DNA from: Desmodus rotundus
Taxonomy: Eukaryota; Chordata; Mammalia; Chiroptera; Phyllostomidae
DNA: 64,000 bases
Direction: 5' to 3'
NCBI RefSeq assembly: GCF_022682495.2
Contig: NC_071398.1
Span: 87,025,398 to 87,089,397, forward strand
The notes under the pieces were generated by a model. That model searched no databases. It was not told where the DNA came from and saw nothing but the letters and a program-made list of their open reading frames with translations. Below are positions 47,785 to 57,969 of the stretch, piece after piece (the first letter of the stretch is position 1; each line of letters opens with the position of its first letter). A program made the position numbers and the translations under genes.

Positions 47785-47992
47785 TTTCAATTACTTTTAT
47801 TTTAGAGAAAGAGGAAGGATGGGGGTGGAGAGAGAGAAAGAGAACCATCAATGTGAGAGAGAAACTGGTCGGTTGCCTTCTCGTACTGGGGATCAGACAT
47901 GCAACCTGATTATGTGCCCTGAACGGGAATTGAAACTGTGACCTTTCGGTCTCTGGGACATTGCTACCTATTGAGCCACACTGGCCAGGGCT
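47785..47992 (-). mobile_element. VES SINE (antisense)
   Basis: A TTATTTTAGAGAAAGAGGAAG tail, AATGTGAGAGAGAAACTGG, then the decayed body, ending GAGCCACACTGGCCAGGGCT. Confidence 0.9.
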
Positions 47993-48159
47993 AAAACACA
48001 AAGTCTTTTAATTTCTAATTTGTAGTCTCCAACAAGGGCTAAAAGAATTCAATACAAAGAAAATATTCAGTAGAAAAGCATAAATATTACGATGCTAAAC
48101 TATGATAAAAGAATACCTTTATGAGAGATGAGGATGTTATTATTTTCCTTTGAGCATTG

Positions 48160-48345
48160 CCTTGGAAGCCAGGCCTCTGCTACGCTTGTTACACATACTA
48201 GAACACGCAGTTTCCTAAGTCTGTGTTACCTCATTCCATTGGTGAGGAAACAGGCTTAATGAATTTGAGTACCTTGCCCAGGTCACATGGCTAAAAACGA
48301 GGAACTGAATGTGGCCTGAGCTCTGTTGGTCTCCAAAGTCCATTC
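48160..48345 (-). repeat. MIR SINE (antisense)
   Basis: TTGGTGAGGAAACAGGCTTAA, then TTGCCCAGGTCACATGGCTAA, is the antisense MIR core. Confidence 0.75.
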
Positions 48346-48479
48346 ACTCTCGTGTTCATATTTAAACAATCCTTGTTATAGCAACCGATCTCCCCACCTG
48401 TGAAGACAAACTGTGACAATGTAATTTTATAGGTGGGGAAGTTAAGACTCAGAGATGTATTTTTTTCTGACCAGGAGAG

Positions 48480-50260
48480 AAGTTCAGAGTGAGTGACTTG
48501 CAGAAACAGAAAACCAGTGAACAGCGGCGGGGCTCAGATGTGTTCCTCCCGCCGTCTCTTCCCACAACCTGGCAGCTGGTGAGAGTCCATCCCTCTTCTC
48601 TGGGTTCTGATCTCTACATTATCAGATGCTCAAATTTATTTATTTCTTCGCTCGTTTGTCCCCAAATATGTGGTTAGTGCCTGGTATTTTATGAGGAGGT
48701 TAAAATATTCAAGGGAGTTGAAATATTTAATAGGCTTCTCCCCAATTCTTGTCTCCAGGGATTTAAAAAGAAAATGTCCTGTCTTGTTTGAGATAAACAA
48801 GACAACACAATCTCAAGGTAGCACCTGGCTCCGCTTTCTTTCATTTTTATTTTTAATTTTCATTTCAGGTCTGGCGTAAGTGGGATCAAATTGCAGGGAA
48901 AACTTTCGACTGCAGTCCCCTGAGATGTGACTTAGTTAATTTTGTTGGCAAATTGCCTCCTTGACCAAGGAAAAGTCAAGGCCTGATCGTGTCTGTGGCC
49001 AGAATGATGCCTTTGCATCTGGAGGACATGGCCTTGCCCCCTCTAAAGCAAGCAACAGACTCAAGTCTGAGAAGGACTTTGGGGGGAAAGAGCCTCCTTT
49101 TTGTTTGTGTGGCGTGAAGTTGGCATGGGAATGACACGTATGTTATTATAAAGAGTAAAAGTACTTGGGATTGGGGCAGTAATCTTTGTCACTCTCTTCC
49201 AATGTCTTTGATTTTTCAGGTCACCTTTAATCTTTCTCTGTAGAACTAAGACAATGGCAACACACGAGCTCGAAGCCCGCGTTACCTTTTGCATCACCGG
49301 CGTTTTCTGCAGCTAGGGTCCGATTCCGAGGGGAAGTGTTTGGGATGGGGCACGGGTCAGGGTAGAAGGCTTCTCTTCCATGTTTTATTAATGTCAGATG
49401 AACTAAGGCACAGCGAGACAACTGACATGGCATTTTGGAAACAATAATGACATGGAAAATGCTCATGAAATAATGAAAACGAAAAAAAAGCAGAAGACAA
49501 TATCACACTGCTGATAGAAACCACAGGCGAGTAAAACAGACTGGAAAGCAAGACATAAAATATTAACTGTCATCTCTGGGTGGGGAGGTTTCCTATGATT
49601 TTAATTTTTCTAGTGCTTTTGTATATTTCTAAACTCCCTCTGGTGATCATGTATTATTACGTTAGTAGTCTGAGGAAAGATTCACCGGGAGGAATCATTA
49701 TTTCCTGGTTTGGGGGCTTGAACAAGATTCCCATTATGGGCAGCCCTAGCTAAAATCTGGCTCACAAATCTAGTTTACATCACTGGCTTTCTGCTCTTTT
49801 ATCCCGTTAACGAATGCTGTGGATTCATACAGTACCACTTGAGACGAGATGGAAACAGACATCCCCAAAGAGGGAAGCAGCAAAGAAACGGAACATCATA
49901 GTAAAATCAGAGGAATAACCAGCACAAAGTTTCAGAAATCTTGCGTTAACGTTTCAGAATATACGACCAATGATCCTCTTGAAATCCTTCTCTATCTTTC
50001 TTCATGTGTCTCTTTCCTTTTTCTATTTTGCCCTTTCTCCTTTCTTTCTCATACTCTTCCCTTCTCTTCCAAACTTCTGTTTTTTTTGTTGTTGTTGTTG
50101 TTTTGATAATGAGACTAATTAGAGCTACCTACTCCGTGTACTGCAGTGTAAGTTTATAAAGGACTGAACCAGGATTCCAGTTTAGATTCTCGGACTCAGA
50201 AACCCTACTTGCTTCTCCTTATTGAAATCCAAGGGAAGAAACTAGTGCTTGGGTATTTTT
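48480..50260. other. Intergenic, no feature recognised
   Basis: No gene or named repeat is seen apart from a short (TTG)n run at about 50,089-50,104. Confidence 0.5.
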
Positions 50261-50639
50261 TTTTGTTAAAAATAATGGAAAATGCAGATTGCAAAAATGC
50301 CTGTGATGTTTCCATGTCATTTGGATTTGCATTCAAACACAAATAAAACCAAACCCAAAGAAATCATATCTTCCAGCGTTCCCAATATCTAAGAGCATCG
50401 CCATATGTGAAACAAAGGTTCAGAGGCCGTCTTCAAAAGCAGAATGTAAATATAAGCTGGAGAAGTCAAACGCATAAACTACTGAAAACAAAGGACTGGA
50501 CCACAGGCCACAGGCCATTTATATTCATGTTTCTAAGTAGCTCTCATTCATTATTCACTTAGACATCATTCTCATCCTTGGCTAGGATTAGAGTAGGAGA
50601 ATTTTCCACTTGTTATGGTAGCAATGTTAAATCACAAAG

Positions 50640-50960
50640 CCATTTGGTTTTTTGTTAAAAGATAAAGGTGCTTCAATGCTTCCCTGTACAAATGTGGCAG
50701 AGATTCAGCATCAACAAAATCTTCTCCATTCTCTGGACAATGTGCGTTCTTTCAGTAAATTGCAAACAAATTTGCAATTTTGCTTGTTATGCTAATGACA
50801 ATAACGCTTGAGCAATGATGACTGTCATCCACTGTGGATCTAATCTTTTGGAAGTCTTTCTGTCAAGATTTCTGGAGAAAATAAATTGTGTTAGTTATCA
50901 CAAAGCTTAATGACAGCTCAGCTAATTGGCAATTCATATCTACATCTTGATTACATATAA
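50640..50960. promoter_or_regulatory. Candidate conserved non-coding element
   Basis: This repeat-free AT-rich block has dense homeodomain- and POU-like motifs. They are ATGCTAATGACA (octamer-like plus TAAT), AATTTGCAATTTTGC, TTAATGACAGCTCAGC (a TALE-type TGACAG) and CTAATTGGCAATTC. No coding frame runs through it. Function is inferred from composition and motif clustering only, and no alignment was available. Confidence 0.3.
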
Positions 50961-50999
50961 CATCTATTGGTTTTTGTTTAAGAAATGTTTAAAAAGTAG

Positions 51000-51325
51000 C
51001 ATATTGAAGGGAAATTCACACCATTCAGTGGCACTTAGTACATTCACAGTGTTGTGCAGCCACCATCTCTATGTGGTTCCAAGGCATGCCCATCACTCCT
51101 AAGCAGACCCCTATGCGTTCAGCAGTTTCTCCACCTTCCTTCCTCCCTCAGGGCCCTGGCAACCATCACTTTGTGCTCTACCTCTGGACTTACTGAATTG
51201 GATAGTTCACATGGATGGAATCATATACCATGTGACCTTTTCTGTCTGGCTTCTCTCACTCAGCATAATGTATTTGAGGTTCTTCCACATCGTAGTATGT
51301 ATCAGTACTTCATTTCTTTGTTTTT
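51000..51325 (-). mobile_element. L1M-type 3' UTR fragment (antisense)
   Basis: CACAGTGTTGTGCAGCCACC, CCCTGGCAACCATCACTTTG, ATGGAATCATATACCATGTG and TATCAGTACTTCATTTC follow the antisense order of an old L1M 3' end. Confidence 0.8.
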
Positions 51326-53520
51326 TTTCTAGATTTACCTAGGTGTAACTGACAAGCAAAGTTATATTTAAAGTATATGAGATGATTTCATGTCCTGTAT
51401 ACATTGTAAAGGGATTCCCACAACCGAGTTAATGTATCCATCACCTTCAGCACCTCGTATATTCGCCTGTGTGTGTGTGAACACATAGGATGCACCGACG
51501 TAGCGTGTTTCAAGTATTCAATGCAGTTTATCAACTAGAGTCACCACGCTGTCCTTGAACCCATAGAACTTATTTATCCTCTTCTCTTTCCCTCTCCAGC
51601 CCATGGCCACCACCATTGTATTCTGTTTCTGTGAGCTCAATTAAAAAAAAGATTGTTTTTTAAACAATCTTTAAAAAACATTGTTTAAAAAACATTGTTT
51701 AAACAATCTTTAAAAAACATTGTTAAAAAAAACATTGATTAAAAAATATTGTTTTAGATTTTTACATACAAATGATATCAGGTAGTATTTGTCTTTCCGG
51801 TATATTTCACTTAGCTCAAAGACTTCCTAGTTCATCTATGTTATTGCAAATGAGAGAATTTCCTTATTTTTTAAGGCTGAATAATAGTCCATTATAGATG
51901 CCACATTGTTTTCATTCATTCGTCTGTTGATGGACACGTAGGTTGTTGTTTCCCTATCTTGGCTACTGTAAATAATGCTGCAATGGACGTGGGAGCACCC
52001 GGATCTCTTTGAGATAATAACTTTGTTTTCTTTGGACGTATATCCAGAAGCGGTATTGCTGGATCTCATAGTAGTTCTAGTCTTAATTTCTTGAGGAAAC
52101 TTCATGCTGTTGTCTACAGTGACTGTAATAGTTTCCACTACCATCAGCTGCGCACAAGGATTCTCCCTCCTTACATCCTCACTAGCATTTGTTATTTCTT
52201 GCTTTTTAAATGAAAGCCATTCCAACAGGTGTAAGGTGATATCTCACTGTGGTTTGGGTTTGCATTAACCTGATGACGTGACGTTGAGCACCTTTTCATG
52301 TACCTGTTGGTCATTTGTCTTTGGAAAAAATGTCTATTTAAGTCCTTTGTCCATTTTTAATTGGCTTATTTGTTTTTTGCTCCTGAGTTCTATGAGTGCC
52401 TCGTATATTTTAGACATTAGCCTCATATCGAATACTTGGTTTGTAAAATCTCTCCCTTTCCATAGGTTGCCTTTTCAGTTTTTGATGGTTTCCTTTGCTG
52501 TGCAGAAGCTTTTTAGTTTGATGTAGTCCCACTTATTTATTTTTGCTTTTGCTGCATGTGCTTTTGGTGTCAAATTAAAAAAAAATCATGGCCTTGATAT
52601 ATGTTAAGAGACTTACCTCTTATGTTTTCTTCTAGGAGCTTTAAGGTTTCAGGTCTTATATTCAATTTTTAATCCATTTTGCATTGATTTTGTGTATAGT
52701 GTAAGTTTCATTCTTTTGTATGTGGATGTTTGGTTTTCCCAACAATTTATTGAAGAGACAGTCCTTCCCCATTTTATATTCTTGGTGCCTTTGTTGAAAA
52801 TTAATTGACCATATATACATGGGTTTATTTCTGTGTTCTCTATCCTGTTCCATTGATGTATCTGGTTTTTTGTTTTTTTTTTATCCTGATACCATACTGT
52901 TTTGGTTACCGTAGCTTTGTAACAGTTTAAAATCAGGAAGTGTAATGCCTTCTCTTTGTTCTTCTTTCTCAAGATTGCTTTGGCCATTCAGGGCCTTTTG
53001 TGATTCCATACAAGTTTAGGATTATTTCTATTTCTGTGAAAAATGCCATTGGAATTTTGGTCGAGATTGAATGGAATCTACCTCACTTTGAATCGCGTGG
53101 ACATTTAACAACATTAATTCTTCTGATCCGTGAGCACAGAATATCTTTCCATTTATTTGTGTCTTCCTCAATTTCTTTTGTCAATGTTTTGCAGTTTTCA
53201 GTGTACAGATCTTTCACCTCCTCGGGTAAATATCTTCCTAAGTATTTTATTCTTTTTGATGCTGTTATAAATGAGACTGTTTGCTTAATTTCTCTTTTCC
53301 ATAGTTTGTTGTTAGTGTATAGAAAGGCAATTGACTTTTGCATCTTGATTTTGGATTTTGCAACTTTACTGAATTTGTTTATAGTTCAAACAGTTTTTTT
53401 GCGGGGGGGAGTATTTAGGATTTTCTGTATATGATATGTCCTCTGCAAACAGATAATTTTACCCCCACCTTTCTGGTTTGGATACCTTTTATTTATTTTT
53501 TCTTGCCTAATTGCTCTTTT
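51326..53520 (-). mobile_element. L1 LINE 3' half (antisense): ORF2 end and 3' UTR
   Basis: This is the longest L1 piece here. The 3' UTR spans about 51,326-51,840. The minus strand then encodes degraded ORF2 with clear L1 segments: ASKRIKYLGRYLPEEVKDLY (53,083-53,343 frame), MAKAILRKKNKEK and INPCIYGQLIFNKG (52,649-52,987 frame), and IMDYYSALKNKEILS at the C terminus (51,836-52,225 frame). Frame breaks separate these segments, and the endonuclease and most of the reverse transcriptase are absent. It is 5'-truncated near 53,520 and non-functional. Confidence 0.92.
51643..51757. repeat. A-rich tandem repeat with internal inverted repeats
   Basis: Units built from AAAAAACATTGTTTAAACAA and AACAATCTTTAAAAAACATT are repeated about four times. 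GATTGTTTTTTAAACAATC (51,651-51,669) is itself an inverted repeat. The array lies in the 3' UTR of the antisense L1. Confidence 0.85.
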
Positions 53521-54158
53521 CGGCTTTTATGAGCATCCCAGTTATACTGGCTACTTAGAAGCCAGACTTCCATCAACAGTTAGGAAGATCTGCAGCCGGG
53601 TCCCTTCCAGGGAAAAACTAGGAGAAGGGTGTTGTGGTCTGTTTCCTCCATCCTCAGCCTGGGAGGGATAGCCCCAGGGATCACCCATGCTCATTTAAAA
53701 AAACCTCTTCATTTGCTATAGTCCTGTGAGACTTGCAAATGCAAGCTCCATTGGCTCTCAAGGCTAGATGATTTAGGGGCCCTTGGGTGGCTGCGGTAAA
53801 TAGGGGTGCTGTGTGGATAGTCCAAAACCTTTGCTTCTCAGGGAGAAGCTGGGATTTGGGGGTTTCCTCCCCATTGTAAGCTTTATGTTTGTCACTGAAC
53901 ACTGGAAAGTGATCAGATTTTAGAGCTTTTTAATAACTAAGGTGGATCTTATTTAAGTACTACTATACTTTGTGTAGAATTAAGAAGTGTGCTTCCATCC
54001 TTGAACTTGTAGAGGCCAGGAGAACTTGTAAGGGAAAGTTGATAGGAAGAAATAGACTTGCTTGTGCATGTTAAATTATAAGCTGACCATTTATTATCCC
54101 ATGCAAGAACAAGAGGACTTTGTTCTATGTGATTCTTACTTTACTTTGAAAAGATGAT
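53521..54158. other. Intergenic, no feature recognised
   Basis: Nothing is identified between the L1 and the MaLR LTR. Confidence 0.5.
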
Positions 54159-54320
54159 TGTATCAGTCAGCTGAGGCTGCTGTAACATCGTAGTCTGGGC
54201 AGTTTGAACAACGGAAATGTATCTCCCATAGTTCTGGAGACTGGAAATCCAAGGTCAAGGTGCTGGCTGATTTGGTTTTTGGTGAGAGCCCTCTTCCTGG
54301 CTTGCAGATGGATGCCTTAC

Positions 54321-54355
<35 letters not shown>

Positions 54356-54535
54356 TGCTTTATGGTGTCTCCTCTCACACTGACTCTAATCCTATCAGAT
54401 CAAGGCTCTGCCTATATGACTTGATTTAACCTTACTGACTTCCTTAGAGGCCCCCTCTTCAAATACAGGCACACAGAGGGTTAGGGATTCAACTTATGAA
54501 TTTGGTGGCCTAGGGGCACCATTCAGTCCATAGCA
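54159..54535 (-). mobile_element. MaLR-type solo LTR (antisense)
   Basis: The + strand reads TGTATCAGTCAGCTGAGGCTGC at the left and ATTCAGTCCATAGCA at the right. Internal landmarks are TTCTGGAGACTGGAAATCC, CTTCCTGGCTTGCAG and TTCAAATACAGGCACA. This is the antisense order of an MLT1-type LTR with TG...CA ends. Flanks ATGAT and ATGAC agree at 4 of 5 bases, consistent with the expected 5-bp duplication. It has no coding content. Confidence 0.82.
54323..54353. repeat. (GA)n microsatellite, 31 nt
   Basis: An uninterrupted GA run lies inside the antisense MaLR LTR. Confidence 0.95.
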
Positions 54536-54549
54536 ATGACTGACTATTT

Positions 54550-54650
54550 TTTTAGTCTAGAGTGTAAGCTCCTTAGAAGAGAGGAATCATGCCTTTTTTT
54601 TATTCGTTGCATTCTCTCTGTTTTTCAACACCTCTTCTGCTGCGCAAACC
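54550..54650 (+). repeat. L2-like 3' fragment
   Basis: TAGAGTGTAAGCTCCTTAGAAG followed by GAGGAATCATGCC is the L2 3' end signature in sense. Confidence 0.6.
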
Positions 54651-56471
54651 CTTCATCATGCCCTGAGAATCACCTAATCAATAATTCGGTGCTGCGATCT
54701 GGGTAATTCCAGGTGTAGCCATTTTAGTTCCTAATTCCTGCTATGAGGTCCTTCAGTGTGCTCTCTGTTTGCAGTGGCCCAAAGACATTGGAGGACCTGC
54801 TGAGTCCTTCCTAGGTCCTGTGGGAGGTGATGGAGAGTAATGCTCTCATATATCACAAATATTCTGCATCTCCCAACAAGTCAAATTATCACCTGGGAAT
54901 AAAATGGAGAACGTATTACCCAGAAGAATACATTAAATGTCGTTCTTCAATGGAAGAGTTTTAAGGAAGCACCTTTTAACATTCTAAAACCCCCTTTTAA
55001 ATCACCTTATCCCACCCGTGTATGTGCAAGAATCATTACAAGTTAAAATAGAAAAGTATTTCACAAATCATTTTGCAAGACTGGCAATAATAACAGTTTT
55101 CCTAATAAAAATTTTTAAATTCTAACTATCCAACTTTCAAATTAATCCATTGCTAACTGAGTGAATTTGAGACTATTTCACTCAAAGAAGCATGCCAAAC
55201 TATGGGAGGGACACAGTTTTGCATATCAGTTTGTAGAAGCTCAGCTGTTAGCTGACCTTTGTCTAGTTCTGCTCCCTGAATTAAACATAAAGATAAACTC
55301 GTGATTCATCTGGATTTTAAATTTTTGGATGTTACTAGGAGGAAAACGTTAAAATAAACATTGCATTTTAATATGCTTATTCTTCTGGAGTGGGTGAATT
55401 GAGCATTTCAGATTTTTGAACCCGCAATTCACTTCTCTATGTTTTTCAAACAAAAAAAATGAGCAGAGGAGAAAACCCATTTTATTATTGTAGCTCTCTG
55501 TATTATCTGCCTTTGTGTTCAGTGAGATCATTTCGAAAAGGTTAAGTGACTTGGAAATTTACAAGATGTTCTTAGTTCCCTGCCCTACTCGGTTCTTCTC
55601 CCAGGAGAGGATGCGGAAGACATTGCCCACGGTAGTCATCGGTCTTCCTGACCTGAGGAAGCCTTTTAGTGAAGCCGTGCTCAAGGAGAAGGAACAGAAG
55701 TGATAAAGAATATGTATCCAGAGCTATGGCAGACAGAATAAAATGTGATGTGATTCCTGTACATATGGTGTTTTTAATAAGATACTGTATTTCAGAGTGA
55801 CACAAAAATTATAGAACAAAGAGGATAGTATATAATTAAGAGATCAATCATGTGGTATAAATTGTAAATGCTAACGAGATTCAAAGAAAGAAGACATCAG
55901 TGTGGGTTTAGAGGACGCGAGGTAGACGCAGAACGTTCTGGGACTTTATTATTGAAGGGAAGGTAGGATTTGTTCAGAGCTGGGGGAAGGAGCAAGTGTG
56001 CTCCAGGGGGAGCAGCAGCCACCAAAGAGGAAGAGGTGACAAAAAGCACCTTTTTGCCCAGTGAGAACCTACCTGCTGGAGGAAATTCTTATTGGAGAAG
56101 AGCCGTCACATGGGAATAAAGTGAAGGGGATGCTTTTTCACGATGATAGAACCACTAACCCGCCCAAACCGCTGTTTGTTCCGGAAATCATTTTTCCCTA
56201 CCCTGCCAGTCTTGGAATCGGTTCTGAGTACGGGGTTGCGAAGCAACAATGCGCCCTCTCTGGTGGGCTGCTCCCTGGCTCCGGCTCTCGATGGCCGGGT
56301 GATTAGGGAAGGTTTCTTCATTTGTTGGGCCTCATTGCCTCTCTTCTTTCCACCTGCCCTGCTTTACTTCCTCCTCTTTTCCAACGTGCACCTTTCACGT
56401 GCATCCAGCTGATTTCCGCCTTGGCTCCTGCACTTGCACTTTCGTATCTTGATCCCTAGGTTAAGATTTTT
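54651..56471. other. Intergenic, no feature recognised
   Basis: Short open frames (55,515-55,703, 56,061-56,306, 56,143-56,412) lack motifs and splice context. AATAAA at 55,738 follows the first, but no gene model can be defended. Confidence 0.5.
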
Positions 56472-56644
56472 TGCTCAGTTGGCTGGAGCATTGTCCACAT
56501 TCACCAAGGGCATGGGTTCGATCTCCTCAGGGGCACATAGGAGAAGCAACCAACGAATGCATAAATAAGTGGAACAGCAAACTGATGTTTCTCTCTCTCT
56601 CCACCCCCCTTCCTCTCTCTTTCTAAAATCAATTTAAAAAACAT
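56472..56644 (+). mobile_element. VES SINE (sense), 5' truncated
   Basis: It starts inside the A box (TTGCTCAGTTGG). A well-kept B box (GGGTTCGATCTCC), ACCAACGAATGCATAAATAAG and a CTCTCT tail ending in TAAAATCAATTTAAAAA follow. Confidence 0.92.
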
Positions 56645-57969
56645 CCTGTTTATACAATCTCAATGAAGTCTTGAGACCTTTTCAGGTTATATGGTCCTGT
56701 TCGATGTCCCTCTTCTCTAGATTCTTATTACATTTTGAAACTGTAGCATCCCCCATTCCATCTTTACTCACAGTCTCGTATTATGTACTTTTGGGGGGTG
56801 TGTTTATGTGTCTCACACGTGATAACAATTTTTTTATAGCAGTGGCCATGATATAATATTGAACCCACAGGGGATACTCATTGTGTGCATGTAAGTTAAG
56901 TCGCTGGTTCAATTGTTTCTCAATTTTTGGTGTATTTTTTTGTTATTTACGTTGACATTCTTAAGGACTATTTACTGAAATATGCTTTTAAAAGTTGGAG
57001 GTGGGGGAAGAAATTGCCATATCCAACAGAATTTTTATTTCTATTTTTTTGAGATCTTCCAAAGCAAACACTGAAATAAGAAATAGAAGAATAAAGTCCT
57101 GGAAATAAGTCTAGTGAAACACTCAACAATAAAATCTATTTGTAGCATATTTTTTAATAAACCTTTCCCATATGACATTTTCATAATTTTAGGTGAATAG
57201 TCACACAGCTGTGTTTTTCTTGCTAAGAAATTTTATATTTTCGTTAGTAGATCTCCTGAACATTATCTTAACAGTTTATTATATTTTAATGTTTATTCCT
57301 TATATAGTGAGCTTTGAGGATTATCACATATTAAAAGTAATTGCCATTCCATTTCCTTAGTCATTTATATTTAAAAGATCAAATTTTTGCCACTAAAATG
57401 ACTGTCGCTGTATAGATAATTATGAGCAATTAGAAAATTGTTTGTATCTGAATTGCTAAAACAGATTTACAGGAATTTTTATTAATGAATGTAGATGAAT
57501 CACACCCCAGTAAATATGGAACATCTTCATTGGAAGTTAGGCAGAATAATATGTATTTCTCTTTTAATGTGTATTTCCTAAAGAACCATAAGATTTAAAA
57601 AAAAATCAGCTGAATTAAAATAATTTTTCTCTTTTATGTGGTTTGCTAAATTCTTCTTAACAATCTTATTAGAACAACGGTTGCAAAATTATACTCAAAT
57701 TACCAATGTGGCTTTAACAACAGAGCAAATGAATTTATTTTCCTTCAGGTAGCATTTTACTTCTCATATTCTGTTCATATTGCTAGTGTTATTTCTAGCA
57801 CTCCAATTGCCAAAGATAAATCTTTTCCTATATTCAAAAGGGGGGTAACACTTGCACTTTGGGGGGAAAACCACAATCCTCTCACATGGTTCTTCAAATT
57901 GTGCAAGTTATTAGGCTGACATTGCAAGGTAAACTTTACTTTTCAGATAGGGTGGCCACTGTGTGTAAT
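56645..57969. other. Intergenic, AT-rich, no feature recognised
   Basis: This is a strongly AT-rich 1.3-kb stretch without a recognisable repeat or frame. Confidence 0.5.

Noticed and set aside
55515..55760. 62-codon frame followed by AATAAA, considered as a small gene or retrocopy
   Set aside because: The AATAAA in AT-rich sequence is expected by chance. No homology is recognised and there is no poly(A) tract downstream.
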